The position numbers and the translations under genes were made by a program. Shown in pieces: positions 26,907 through 36,220 of a stretch of 64,000 nucleotides of DNA. Origin of the DNA: an uncultured Candidatus Melainabacteria bacterium (lineage in GTDB: Bacteria; Cyanobacteriota; Vampirovibrionia; Gastranaerophilales; Gastranaerophilaceae). Where the stretch lies: NCBI GenBank assembly GCA_934728585.1, contig CAKVDZ010000003.1, positions 1-64,000 of the forward strand. Reading direction: 5' to 3'. Below the pieces are notes generated by a model. It saw only the letters and a list, made by a program, of their open reading frames with translations, did no database searches and had not been told where the DNA came from. Positions within the stretch are counted from its first letter, which is position 1, and each line of letters opens with the position of its first letter.

Positions 26907-28115
26907 GTGAAAATTACAAAATACATATTAGCTTTCGGATTGATTTTATTAGGATTAAATTTTTCTAAAGCATCTACAGCGGAACCCATTTTGAATGTAA
27001 TTTTACCATCAAGTAGTTTTTACGATGTTTCAGATAACTACTGGGCTTATACAGAAATCAAAGAACTTTATAGACGAGGTGTTATTGCTGGATATCCAGA
27101 TAACAAATTTAGACCAGAAGCTCCTATCTCAAGAGAAGAATTTACAACAATTGCAGTAAAAGCATTAAAACTAAATGATGCAGAAGTTTTAGACCCACTA
27201 GAATTTGATGATTTCTTTGTTGGAGATTGGGCTTGGGATAACGTTCAAAACGCATATTATTTCGGACTTTTAACTCCACCAAGAGCAACAAAGGACGGTT
27301 ATTATTTCTTTAATCCGCAAGATAATATCATCAGAGCTCACGCGATTACAATTGCCGTAAACGCGCTAAAAACTCAACCATTGACAACAAAAAAAGCAAA
27401 AGCAACTCTAGAATACGCATACGATGATTTTTATAAAATTCCAAACTGGTTCCTTGTTCCAGCAGCAAAGGCTCAAATATTTGATATGCTTGTCATTGAT
27501 CCAAGAAAGCCAAAATTAATAAATTATGACAAACCAATCACTCGTGCAGAAACAGCCGTGCTGATTTATAACATGATGGAAGAAGCAAAAACTAATCCAA
27601 ACGACAAAATTAAAAAAGCTATGACTAAAAAAGTTACAGCAAACGGACATATCTTAGTTGACGCTTACCTTGAAGATGAAACTATCGCGGTTATTCCAAA
27701 AGGAACTATTTTACCACTTGTTATCACTGGAAAGCTATCTTCACAAAAAGCAGTTGAGGGAGAAAAGTACACAGCTCTTGTGCCAAAGAATTTTATTCAC
27801 GGAAACAAATATTTGTTACTTCCTAGCGGAACAAAATTTTATGGACACGTTAAAAACACTAAAAAAGGATTATTTTTATTCAGAAACGGCGTACTAACTA
27901 TTGAAAACGACCAAATTGAAGTTTTCAAACAACCTGCTATGCGAGTTGAGGGTATTGCTGATATCAAAACAGAAAAAAGTAACTCAAGATACAGAAAAAT
28001 ATTCAAAGGCGAAAAACTTTCTGTCGATAGAGGTCAATTTATAAATCTTAAATTATTGCAAGATATAAGAATTGACGTAACAACAGGCAAATTAATAAGA
28101 ACTCCCGAATTATAA
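26907..28115 (+). CDS. Secreted SLH-domain protein
   Basis: GTG start at 26907 after TAGGTGG. A signal peptide (about 1-23) precedes an S-layer homology domain: FYDVSDNYWAYTEIKELYRR...GYPDNKFRPEAPISREEF (about 37-80), with two further diverged SLH-like repeats to about residue 230 (YDKPITRAETAVLIYNMM). SLH domains anchor proteins to the wall; in Cyanobacteria they also occur on outer-membrane porins. The C-terminal 160 residues are beta-rich with AVIPKGTILPLVI and LLPSGTKFYGHV, like parts of the protein at 59328. No barrel is obvious. Confidence 0.88.
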   Translation: MKITKYILAFGLILLGLNFSKASTAEPILNVILPSSSFYDVSDNYWAYTEIKELYRRGVIAGYPDNKFRPEAPISREEFTTIAVKALKLNDAEVLDPLEFDDFFVGDWAWDNVQNAYYFGLLTPPRATKDGYYFFNPQDNIIRAHAITIAVNALKTQPLTTKKAKATLEYAYDDFYKIPNWFLVPAAKAQIFDMLVIDPRKPKLINYDKPITRAETAVLIYNMMEEAKTNPNDKIKKAMTKKVTANGHILVDAYLEDETIAVIPKGTILPLVITGKLSSQKAVEGEKYTALVPKNFIHGNKYLLLPSGTKFYGHVKNTKKGLFLFRNGVLTIENDQIEVFKQPAMRVEGIADIKTEKSNSRYRKIFKGEKLSVDRGQFINLKLLQDIRIDVTTGKLIRTPEL

Positions 28116-28205
28116 AATATCCTCTAAATAAATGATGCCCATTTACAGTATTAGATTTATGCTATATACGGGTATTAATATACACCCAAAGGGACTTTTA
28201 GGGGA

Positions 28206-29399
28206 ATGACAGACGCATTAAATTCTACAACAAAAGAATTATTCAGCCAGTATGAATGGTTTAATCAGGCATTCAATATGCCTGTACAATCAGCATCTGA
28301 CGATTTTTTGGCTGGCGGAATTGAATTTAAACTTGCATCTGTTAGCAAAAATATGAACGCACTATTCCAAGAGGATAGCTATTTTGTAACCAAAATCAAA
28401 GTAGATAGTTTTAACGAAGTTTATATTCGTTGTTCAGATAAAGCCGTAAGAACGATTTTGGAAAGAAGCTTAGGACCTAGCAAAAGACCTTTTGATATCA
28501 ATAAAATCACAGAATTAGAAGCAAAAATTGTTACAGCATTCAATGATAACTTGTACAATTTTGTAAGTTCAAATTTCACACCAAGTTCTCAGCCCTTGAA
28601 GAAGTTTGACGTTACTCACTTAACATTTTTGATAAAAGACCACGAAACAAATTTTGGTGGCAAAATCATATTTAGTTTTCCAAGTCAACTTGTAAACGCA
28701 CAAAATATTATTTCACAAGAAGAAAAATTCTCTTATGACTTTTTCAAAAACAGCCTTGTGGAAGTAAATATAAGAATTGGCACAACAGAATTTACTGTTA
28801 AAGATCTTAAGAGTCTTGAACCAGAAGACATCATCGTCTTAGAAAACAGTAATATTCAAACAATGCATTTAATGTACAAGGGTTACGAAAGAGATTTCAG
28901 AATAACCCCAAATCCAGGATTAATCATTTCAGTAGATAATAGTGAAGGAGAAGATATGGCTACAAATATGCCTCCAGAAAATCTTTGGGATAGCATTCAA
29001 GTAGAAATGGGTGCAGAATTTGACAAAGTTAAAATTTCATTGGGCGAACTTAAAAATATCGAACAAGGACTTGTTGTAGATATAGGTTCAGTTTACCAAA
29101 ACAATATAACTTTAAAAGTAGAAGAAAAAACAATTGCAACAGGTGAATTGGTTATTGTAAACGATAGATATGGCGTAAAAATAAATCACATCTTTGCAGA
29201 ACCAAAACCACAAGTTCAAGAAGAAGTTCACGAGTTGCCTCAAGAACAAATGCCAATGGGTGATGAGCCATTACCTGAACAACCACAAGAAATTGGTGAA
29301 GAAATGCCAATGGAATATGAATCAATGCCACAAGAGGGTGTTCAAGGTGACGAAGACTTTGATTACAGCGATTTTGAACTTGAAGACGAAGATATTTAA
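28206..29399 (+). CDS. Flagellar motor switch protein, FliN/FliM-like with two SpoA domains
   Basis: 397 residues. The N-terminal 180 residues resemble the middle domain of FliM/CheC-type proteins (AVRTILERSLG, LTFLIKDHETNFGGKIIFSFP). Two SpoA (FliN C-terminal) domains follow: about 190-240 (NIRIGTTEFTVKDLKSLEPEDIIVLEN) and 265-325 (KVKISLGELKNIEQGLVVDIGS, ending GVKINHI). The last 65 residues are Glu/Pro/Met-rich. It forms part of the C-ring that sets rotation. Two SpoA domains in one chain recall FliY- or HrcQ-type fusions. It starts the fliO-fliP-fliQ-fliR cluster, but a hairpin separates it from fliO. Confidence 0.85.
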   Translation: MTDALNSTTKELFSQYEWFNQAFNMPVQSASDDFLAGGIEFKLASVSKNMNALFQEDSYFVTKIKVDSFNEVYIRCSDKAVRTILERSLGPSKRPFDINKITELEAKIVTAFNDNLYNFVSSNFTPSSQPLKKFDVTHLTFLIKDHETNFGGKIIFSFPSQLVNAQNIISQEEKFSYDFFKNSLVEVNIRIGTTEFTVKDLKSLEPEDIIVLENSNIQTMHLMYKGYERDFRITPNPGLIISVDNSEGEDMATNMPPENLWDSIQVEMGAEFDKVKISLGELKNIEQGLVVDIGSVYQNNITLKVEEKTIATGELVIVNDRYGVKINHIFAEPKPQVQEEVHELPQEQMPMGDEPLPEQPQEIGEEMPMEYESMPQEGVQGDEDFDYSDFELEDEDI

Positions 29400-29408
29400 A
29401 GGCATTAA

Positions 29409-29440
29409 TAGTGCAAGTCCTTCGATTTGCACTAGTTTTA
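29409..29440 (+). terminator. Weak intercistronic terminator or attenuator
   Basis: TAGTGCAA (29409-29416) and TTGCACTA (29427-29434) form an 8-bp stem followed by GTTTTAAAATTT, between the switch gene and fliO. It may lower downstream expression. Confidence 0.55.
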
Positions 29441-29463
29441 AAATTTAGTAAAAAGGATTAAAA

Positions 29464-29784
29464 ATGGGACATTACTTAGTAAATTTTGCAATATACACAA
29501 TGGCGATGATAGGTTTAATCTGCTTTGCGCTTGTTGTGTACAAAAAGTTCTCACTTGGAACAATAACTGCAAAACGTAAAGGAATTTTAAAAATAGAAGA
29601 TGCACTTGGACTTTCACCAAGAAAAACATTATATATTATTAAAGCAGGTGAAGAAAGATTTTTAATCTCTGCAGATATCGACAGAACAGCTTTAATTTCA
29701 AAATTAAATATTAAAGATACAGCAACAACAACTCTTGACGAAATAGATAAAATAAATCTAACAACTCAAGGCGTAGAATACTAA
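29464..29784 (+). CDS. fliO: Flagellar biosynthesis protein FliO-like
   Basis: 106 residues: one N-terminal membrane helix (about 6-27), then a small cytosolic domain with GILKIEDALGLSPRKTLYIIKAGEERFLISADID, typical of FliO (xxLSPRKxLxxVxVGxxxLLLG). FliO helps assemble the FliP pentamer. AAAAGGATTAAAA precedes the ATG. fliP follows after 17 bases. Confidence 0.88.
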   Translation: MGHYLVNFAIYTMAMIGLICFALVVYKKFSLGTITAKRKGILKIEDALGLSPRKTLYIIKAGEERFLISADIDRTALISKLNIKDTATTTLDEIDKINLTTQGVEY

Positions 29785-29801
29785 GAATAAGAAGGAAGAA
29801 T

Positions 29802-30443
29802 ATGACAGACGTTTTTAAAGACATAAATCCAGTTATACAAATGCTTTTGGTAATGTCAATGTTTTCGATTTTACCATTTGTATTTGCGTGTATGACAAGT
29901 TTTTTGAGATTTATCATTGTATTTTCAATGCTTAAAACAGCGATGGGTACTCAAAGTGTACCGCCATCAATAGTAATCATCGGACTATCAATGATTTTGA
30001 CGTTTTACACAATGGGACCTGTATTTCAACAATGTTATGAACAAGGTCAAGCACCTTATAAAGAAACAAAAAACCTTATTGTTGCAATAGAAGCTGGCTC
30101 TAAACCTTTAAAAGAATTTATGCTTAAACAAACTAGAGAAACCGATTTGGCATTCTTCATTGAACTTTCAGGAAACGATAGACCAGAAAGTCCAGATGAA
30201 ATCACCATTTGGCAAGTTGCTCCAGCTTATATCATAAGTGAATTAAAAACAGCATTTGAAATTGGTTTCATCGTATTCGTACCATTTATCGTACTTGACT
30301 TGGTTGTAGCAAACATTCTGTTAGCACTAGGTATGTTCATGTTATCACCTACAATCATTTCACTTCCGTTCAAATTGCTTGTATTTATTGCAGTTGACGG
30401 TTGGGCACTGATTGTACAAGGTCTAGTACAAAGTTATAACTAA
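29802..30443 (+). CDS. fliP: Flagellar export gate protein FliP
   Basis: 213 residues with FliP signatures: LLVMSMFSILPFVFACMTSF, LKTAMGTQSVPPSIVIIGLSM, LTFYTMGPVFQQ near residues 45-90, and two C-terminal helices (IGFIVFVPFIVLDLVVANIL). It builds the core of the type III export gate with FliQ and FliR. It has no cleavable signal peptide. AAGGAAG precedes the ATG. Confidence 0.96.
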   Translation: MTDVFKDINPVIQMLLVMSMFSILPFVFACMTSFLRFIIVFSMLKTAMGTQSVPPSIVIIGLSMILTFYTMGPVFQQCYEQGQAPYKETKNLIVAIEAGSKPLKEFMLKQTRETDLAFFIELSGNDRPESPDEITIWQVAPAYIISELKTAFEIGFIVFVPFIVLDLVVANILLALGMFMLSPTIISLPFKLLVFIAVDGWALIVQGLVQSYN

Positions 30444-30559
30444 AAAGCTATAAGACTATAAGAGTTAAGACGATAAGTCTACCTATATTCAAAAATCAAT
30501 TTAATTATAGTTGACTTATCCACTTAAAGGCTTATTAACTACAAAAAGAGGTAAAAACT

Positions 30560-31069
30560 ATGGAAATGTTAATGGAATATATGGCAAGAGGATTTGTCGT
30601 AATGCTTTCAATATCAATGCCTTGCGTATTGGTTGCAGCAGGCATCGGTTTGGTAGTTGGTATTTTGCAAGCCGTTACCCAAGTTCAAGAACAAACAATT
30701 GCAGCTGCACCAAAAATTCTTGCTGTATTTTTAGTAATTATCATTGGCGGTGTTGGATTTGTGAGAATTTTAACAAACTTATTTAGCGACGGAATGGCTA
30801 TGGCATTCAATGTTGTACCAAAAAATGATAGTTACGTTTTACCACCAGATTATTACAAATACACTCGACCATTTGCAAAAGAAATGCAAGATAATTTCAA
30901 AACTCCAGACAAAGAATCTTTTAAAAGAATGACTAATGGAAAACCAAGTAGCCTTGGCAAATCAGCAAGAGAACGTCAAAGATATGACAGAGCTAGTGGT
31001 CAAATGGAACCTAAAACAGATTTCATGGAAACACAAAAAATAATGCAAAATTACAACAACGGCAGGTAA
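30560..31069 (+). CDS. fliQ: Flagellar export gate protein FliQ with C-terminal extension
   Basis: Residues 1-90 are a normal FliQ: two membrane helices with MPCVLVAAGIGLVVGILQAVTQVQEQT and a second helix ending VRILTNLF. An extra 80 residues, charged and Lys/Arg/Gln/Asn-rich, extend the protein to 169; usual FliQ is about 89. The ribosome site is AGAGG. The 116 nt before it contain a degenerate AAGACTATA repeat (30447-30480). An overlapping frame at 30511 is a shadow. Confidence 0.93.
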   Translation: MEMLMEYMARGFVVMLSISMPCVLVAAGIGLVVGILQAVTQVQEQTIAAAPKILAVFLVIIIGGVGFVRILTNLFSDGMAMAFNVVPKNDSYVLPPDYYKYTRPFAKEMQDNFKTPDKESFKRMTNGKPSSLGKSARERQRYDRASGQMEPKTDFMETQKIMQNYNNGR

Positions 31070-31079
31070 AAAGTAACAA

Positions 31080-31859
31080 ATGGAAACTTTTATCTTACAA
31101 CTTAACTCACTTATTCCAGGGTTCATTGAAAATATGAGCGGTGGATTAGTGGTTTTTGCCAGAATGATGGGATTTGTAAGATTTGCACCTGTTTTAAACA
31201 GAAAAGAAATTCCATCTCTCGTAAAAATAGGACTTGCTTTTCTTTTAACAATCATATTTGTACTACTTTTACACCCAAAAAGTATTCCTGCCAACGGTGA
31301 CATTTTGCTTGCGATAATCCTTAACGTCGCAGTAGGCGCTATGATTGGCTATATGGCGCAACTAATCCTTGCCGCAATTGAAGCTGGCGGAGATATGATT
31401 AATATGCAAATGGGTTTATCTTCGGCTATGGTACTTGATCCAACAACTTCTAGCCAAGTATCATTACTTGGTAAATTCTTTGGCATTTTTGGTATTGTAT
31501 TATTTTTGAAAATAGGTGGTGCATACTGGCTATTTCAAGCATTTGCAAAAAGTTTTGAAATATTTCCAATTTATGCGACTTCAATTCCTCTTGATAGAAT
31601 TGTAAATATGGATTACTTGATTAGTATGTCATCAAACGTATTATACATGGGTCTACAAATAGCTTCTCCTGTACTTTTGGCAACATTAGGACAAGACATT
31701 ATTCTTGGTGTAATTTCAAAAACAGCACCTCAAGTTAACGTATTCCAATTATCATTCCTTTTCAAACCAGTTTTTGGCGCAGCTATCTTAATTTGGATTT
31801 TGCCAATGCTTGTAAACGTTATTAACGACTACTTTATGACGTTTTCTCACATACTTTAA
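31080..31859 (+). CDS. fliR: Flagellar export gate protein FliR
   Basis: 259 residues, six membrane helices, with FARMMGFVRFAPVLNRKEIPSLVKIGLAF (about 27-55), the GGDMINMQMGLSSAMVLDPTT motif and SFLFKPVFGA near the end. FliR joins FliP and FliQ in the export channel. It starts 10 bases after fliQ. flhB and flhA do not follow; they must lie elsewhere. Confidence 0.95.
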   Translation: METFILQLNSLIPGFIENMSGGLVVFARMMGFVRFAPVLNRKEIPSLVKIGLAFLLTIIFVLLLHPKSIPANGDILLAIILNVAVGAMIGYMAQLILAAIEAGGDMINMQMGLSSAMVLDPTTSSQVSLLGKFFGIFGIVLFLKIGGAYWLFQAFAKSFEIFPIYATSIPLDRIVNMDYLISMSSNVLYMGLQIASPVLLATLGQDIILGVISKTAPQVNVFQLSFLFKPVFGAAILIWILPMLVNVINDYFMTFSHIL

Positions 31860-31916
31860 AAAAATATTAAAGTTTTTTAATGAATACAAAAACTTTTGGT
31901 TATTTTTTTGTGTTTG

Positions 31917-31937
31917 AAGTACAATAAAAAAGTACTT
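31917..31937. promoter_or_regulatory. Possible operator upstream of nifJ
   Basis: AAGTAC and GTACTT are inverted around a 9-bp A-rich spacer within the 172-nt intergenic region before nifJ. Such a dyad could bind a dimeric regulator. No other structure stands out in this stretch except AAGGAGG before the nifJ ATG. Confidence 0.3.
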
Positions 31938-32031
31938 AAATGTAAGTAAACACTACACTTGTAGCACTTTCAAAAAGAGAATTACGACATTTAATTAGTA
32001 GGCTGGATAATAACTATAAGGAGGTTTATTT

Positions 32032-35000
32032 ATGCCAGGAAAAACAATAACAGTTGATGGTAACTACGCTGCAGCGCATATTGCGTATGCATTAAGCGAA
32101 GTATCAGCAATTTACCCAATTACTCCTTCATCTACAATGGGTGAATGGGTTGATGAATGGGCATCACAACACAAAAAGAACATTTGGGGTAAAGAAGTTC
32201 GTGTTGCAGAAATGCAATCTGAAGCAGGCGCAGCAGGTGCCGTTCACGGTTCATTAGCAGCAGGTGCTTTAACTTCAACTTACACTGCATCACAAGGTTT
32301 ATTATTAATGATTCCTGTAATGCACAAAGTAGCAGGGGAAATGATTCCTCACGTAATACACGTTTCAGCTCGTGCATTAGCTGCTCAATCACTAGCAATT
32401 TTCGGTGATCATACAGACGTTATGGGTTGCAGAAACACTGGTTACGCTATGCTTGCTGCAAACAGTGTTCAAGAAGAAATGGATATGGCTTTAGTAGCTC
32501 ACTTATCTACTTACAAAGCAAAAGTTCCATTCTTACAATTCTTTGATGGTTTCAGAACTTCTCACGAAATTCACAAAATTGAAGAAATTTCTTACGAAGA
32601 TATCGCTTCATTAGTAGAACCACAATACATTGAAGAATTCAGACAAAGAGCTTTAAGACCTGAAGCTCCAGTTTGTAAAGTTGGTGCACAAAACACTGAC
32701 GTATACTTCCAAGGTCGTGAAACAGTTAACAAATACTATGACGCAGTTCCTGACATTGTTCAAGAATACATGGACAAAGTTGCAAAAGTTACTGGCCGTC
32801 AATACCACCCATTCGATTACGTTGGTGCTCCAGATGCAACTGATGTTATCGTAGCTATTGGTTCTGGTTGCGAAACAATCGAAGAAACAATCGATTACTT
32901 AAACGCAACAAGAGGAACTAAATACGGTTTAGTTAAAGTTAGATTATACAGACCATTCGACGTTAAGAGATTCAACGAAGCTCTACCTAAATCAGTTAAG
33001 AGAATTGCTGTTTTAGACAGAACAAAAGAACCTGGTTCAATCGGCGAACCTTTATACTTAGATGTAGTTGCTTCATTAGAAAACAAAGACATCAGAGTTA
33101 TCGGTGGTCGTTACGGTTTATCTTCTAAAGAATTCACACCATCTATGGTTTACGCTATCTACAAACACTTAGAAGCTAACGGCTTCCACGGTTTCACAGT
33201 AGGTATCGAAGATGACGTAACAAACAAATCATTAAAAGTTGAAGAACACATCGTTACAGAACCAGAAGGAACTACAAACTGTATGTTCTGGGGCTTAGGC
33301 TCAGACGGTACTGTTGGTGCTAACAAAAACTCAATTAAAATCATCGGTCAATACACAGACAAAGATGCTCAAGCATACTTTGCTTATGACTCTAAAAAAT
33401 CATTTGGTGTTACAGTATCTCACTTGAGATTTGGTGACAAACCAATCAAATCAACATACTTAATCACTGCTCCTGACTTTGTATCATGCTCAGCTCACGC
33501 ATACATTGGCAGATATGATATCTTAAAAGGTATCAAAGAGGGTGGTACATTCTTGTTAAACTCTCCATACTCTAAAGATGAAGCATTTGCTCACTTAACA
33601 AGAGATATGCAAGAAACAATCATCAACAAGAAAATCAAATTCTACAACGTAGACGCTGAAAAATTAATCAAGGAACAACCTGGTTTAAGAGGTAAAGGTG
33701 CTAACACAGTAATGATGGTAGCTTACTTCAAAGTTTCTGGTATCATTCCATTTGAACAAGCTCTTGAAGGTATGAAAGAAATGACTAAGAAAACTTTCAA
33801 GAAAAAAGGCGACGATGTTGTAAATATGAACTTAGCTTTAATCGACGCAGCTGTTAACGCTTGTGAAGAAGTAACAATTCCTGCTTCTCTTGACGGTGTT
33901 GCTCACGCTGAAGACGTTAAATTAATTCCAGATAACGCTGATGAATTTGCTAAGAAAATCATTGAACCATCAATGCGACAAAAAGGTGACGATATCCCTG
34001 TTTCAGCTATGTCTAACGACGGCGTAATTCCAACAGGCACAGCTTGCTTAGAAAAACGTGGTATCGCTCCAAGAGTTCCTCACTGGAACAGTGAAGCTTG
34101 TTTACAATGCGGTATCTGTGCTTCTGCATGTCCACACGCTGCAATTAGAACTAAATTAATTGAAGCTAAGGATATGGAAGGTGCTCCAGCATCATTCAAC
34201 GCAGTTGACGCAAAACCAAATGCAAACGGCGAAAAATTCAAAGTACAAGTTTACTGCAAAGATTGTACAGGTTGCGGTGTTTGCTTAGACCAATGTCCAG
34301 TAAACCAAAGAAAACCAGAAGCTCCAGCTTTATCTTGGTCATCAATTGAAGTTGAAGACGCTAATGGTGAAGAAGAAAACGAAAAATTCTTCGACGCAAC
34401 TCCTGATAACGTAATGGGTAAAAACACAACAAAAACTGTTAAAGGTGCTATGTTGAGAAAACCATTATTCGAATTCTCAGGTGCTTGTGCAGGTTGTGGT
34501 GAAACTCCATACGTTAAATTAGTTTCACAATTATTCGGTGAAAACACTATCGTTGCTAACGCAACTGGTTGTTCTTCAATCTACTCTGGTACATTCCCAA
34601 CAATTCCTTATACAAAAGGAAAAGATGGCAGAGGTCCAGCTTGGGCTAACTCATTATTCGAAGACAATGCTGAATTCGGTTTCGGTATGAGATTAGCAGT
34701 AGATGCTAACAGAAGCACTTTGAAAACTTACGTTGAAAAAGTTCTTGAAAAAGAAGACGCTCCTGCAGACTTAAAAGAAGCTTTAGAAAATGCTATGGCA
34801 CATTGGGATAACTCAAAAACTCCAGAAGCAGTTGAAGCTCAAAACAAAGCAAAAGTTGTTATCGACAAATATGCTAAAGAATGCGGTTGCGACACAATCA
34901 AGAAAATTAAAGAACTAGAAGACTACTTCACAGATAAATCTGTATGGATTATCGGTGGTGACGGTTGGGCTAACGATATCGGTTACGGCGGTATCGACCA

Positions 35001-35574
35001 CGTTCTAGCTCAAAACAAAAACGTAAACATCTTAGTTCTAGATACTGAAGTTTACTCTAACACAGGTGGTCAAGCTTCTAAATCAACACCAACAGGTGCT
35101 GTTGCTAAGTTTGCTACAGGTGGTAAACCAACATACAAGAAAAACATGGGCTTGATGAGCATGTCTTATGGTTATGTATACGTTGCATCAGTTGCATTAG
35201 GTGCAGACAGAGGTCAAACTCTTAAAGCATTCCAAGAAGCTGAAGCATACGATGGACCATCAATCATCTTCGCATACGCTCCTTGTATCGCACACGGTAT
35301 CGACATGAGCAAAACTCAAACTGAACAAAAACGTGCAGTTGAAGCTGGTTACTTCCCATTATACAGATATAACCCAGCTAACCCTGAACAACCGTTCACT
35401 TGGGACGCTAAAGAACCAACTGGCGATTATCAAGAATTCATCAAATCAGAAGGTCGTTACAAATCATTAATGAAGACTAACCCTGAACATGCTGAAGCTC
35501 TTTATAATCAATCAGCTAAAGATGCTGCAAAACGTATGGCTGTTTACAAATCAGTCGGCGAATTAATGAAATAA
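32032..35574 (+). CDS. nifJ: Pyruvate:ferredoxin (flavodoxin) oxidoreductase
   Basis: The 1180-residue single-chain enzyme carries all domains: the N-terminal pyrimidine domain (YPITPSSTMGEW, EAGAAGAVHGSL), the two [4Fe-4S] ferredoxin domain with CLQCGICASACPH and CTGCGVCLDQCPV (about 690-760), CAGCGETPYVKL for the third cluster, and the TPP site GGDGWANDIGYGG (about 980). It converts pyruvate and CoA to acetyl-CoA, CO2 and reduced ferredoxin in anaerobes. AAGGAGG precedes the ATG. C-ending codons (TTC, AAC, GTT) are more frequent than in neighbours, suggesting very high expression. It is a single gene with its own terminator. Confidence 0.97.
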   Translation: MPGKTITVDGNYAAAHIAYALSEVSAIYPITPSSTMGEWVDEWASQHKKNIWGKEVRVAEMQSEAGAAGAVHGSLAAGALTSTYTASQGLLLMIPVMHKVAGEMIPHVIHVSARALAAQSLAIFGDHTDVMGCRNTGYAMLAANSVQEEMDMALVAHLSTYKAKVPFLQFFDGFRTSHEIHKIEEISYEDIASLVEPQYIEEFRQRALRPEAPVCKVGAQNTDVYFQGRETVNKYYDAVPDIVQEYMDKVAKVTGRQYHPFDYVGAPDATDVIVAIGSGCETIEETIDYLNATRGTKYGLVKVRLYRPFDVKRFNEALPKSVKRIAVLDRTKEPGSIGEPLYLDVVASLENKDIRVIGGRYGLSSKEFTPSMVYAIYKHLEANGFHGFTVGIEDDVTNKSLKVEEHIVTEPEGTTNCMFWGLGSDGTVGANKNSIKIIGQYTDKDAQAYFAYDSKKSFGVTVSHLRFGDKPIKSTYLITAPDFVSCSAHAYIGRYDILKGIKEGGTFLLNSPYSKDEAFAHLTRDMQETIINKKIKFYNVDAEKLIKEQPGLRGKGANTVMMVAYFKVSGIIPFEQALEGMKEMTKKTFKKKGDDVVNMNLALIDAAVNACEEVTIPASLDGVAHAEDVKLIPDNADEFAKKIIEPSMRQKGDDIPVSAMSNDGVIPTGTACLEKRGIAPRVPHWNSEACLQCGICASACPHAAIRTKLIEAKDMEGAPASFNAVDAKPNANGEKFKVQVYCKDCTGCGVCLDQCPVNQRKPEAPALSWSSIEVEDANGEEENEKFFDATPDNVMGKNTTKTVKGAMLRKPLFEFSGACAGCGETPYVKLVSQLFGENTIVANATGCSSIYSGTFPTIPYTKGKDGRGPAWANSLFEDNAEFGFGMRLAVDANRSTLKTYVEKVLEKEDAPADLKEALENAMAHWDNSKTPEAVEAQNKAKVVIDKYAKECGCDTIKKIKELEDYFTDKSVWIIGGDGWANDIGYGGIDHVLAQNKNVNILVLDTEVYSNTGGQASKSTPTGAVAKFATGGKPTYKKNMGLMSMSYGYVYVASVALGADRGQTLKAFQEAEAYDGPSIIFAYAPCIAHGIDMSKTQTEQKRAVEAGYFPLYRYNPANPEQPFTWDAKEPTGDYQEFIKSEGRYKSLMKTNPEHAEALYNQSAKDAAKRMAVYKSVGELMK

Positions 35575-35593
35575 TTAATAAATATTTCATAAC

Positions 35594-35636
35594 AAATGGC
35601 GCGAAGTTTTGAAAAAACTTCGCGCCATTTTATTTT
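35594..35636 (+). terminator. Terminator of nifJ
   Basis: AAATGGCGCGAAGTTTT pairs with AAACTTCGCGCCATTT, then TATTTT. Confidence 0.92.
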
Positions 35637-35649
35637 AAACTATTGTGAC

Positions 35650-35688
35650 AAAAAAAGAGGCGGATTTGATTTCATCAAATCCGCCTCT
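35650..35688 (-). terminator. Terminator of the deaminase operon
   Basis: GAGGCGGATTTGAT / ATCAAATCCGCCTC stem, followed on the minus strand by T7. It is downstream of the gene at 35710. Confidence 0.92.
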
Positions 35689-35709
35689 CAAATAAAATCA
35701 ATAAATTTA

Positions 35710-36210
35710 TTATCTAGATGGTTTATAAACTTCTTTACCACTATTTACATAGTTTTCAAGAACTTTTTCACCAGCTTCGACTTCAATATCACCTTCTACA
35801 GTGATACCACGTTTTGCAAATTCTTCATGCCAGTTTGGCTTGAAACCTTCGTCAAAACCTGTAATTTCTTCAACTCGTTTTGATGGAACACCGTAGTAAA
35901 CGTGTTTGATACCAGACCACATAATAGCACCAACGCACATAATGCAAGGTTCTGCATTTACGTAGATTGATAGATTATATGGAGCTAAATCGTAAGTATT
36001 TAAAGCTTTACAAGTTGCTCTAACAGCATTAACTTCTGCGTGGTATACTGGGCATTTGTCTTCAACTACTGAGTTTGCAGCTTCTGCAACAATATTACCT
36101 TTTTCATCGTATACACTTGCAAAAAATGGACCCTTGCCACTTTCAATAGCTTTTGCTGTCTTTTTATGAACTTCTAAAATTCTTTGTTTATCTAATTCTG
36201 TAACCGCCAT
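35710..36210 (-). CDS. Cytidine/guanine deaminase-family enzyme
   Basis: ATG at 36210 follows AAGGAG, so I use it rather than the ATG at 36228. The 166-residue zinc hydrolase has HAE (in CPVYHAEVNAVRA, the metal His and catalytic Glu) and PCIMC. The EKGNIVAEAANSVVEDKCPVYHAE context and length are more like guanine deaminase (GuaD) than tRNA-adenosine deaminase. It is last in an operon with a transketolase half and a glycosyltransferase. Substrate is uncertain. Confidence 0.85.
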   Translation of the reverse strand: MAVTELDKQRILEVHKKTAKAIESGKGPFFASVYDEKGNIVAEAANSVVEDKCPVYHAEVNAVRATCKALNTYDLAPYNLSIYVNAEPCIMCVGAIMWSGIKHVYYGVPSKRVEEITGFDEGFKPNWHEEFAKRGITVEGDIEVEAGEKVLENYVNSGKEVYKPSR

Positions 36211-36220
36211 TTTAAACTCC

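Noticed and set aside
30511..30786. 91-residue frame overlapping the start of fliQ
   Set aside because: Out of frame with a clear FliQ sequence and no family resemblance.
35596..35883. 95-residue frame on the plus strand
   Set aside because: Covers two terminators and runs antisense to the deaminase gene.
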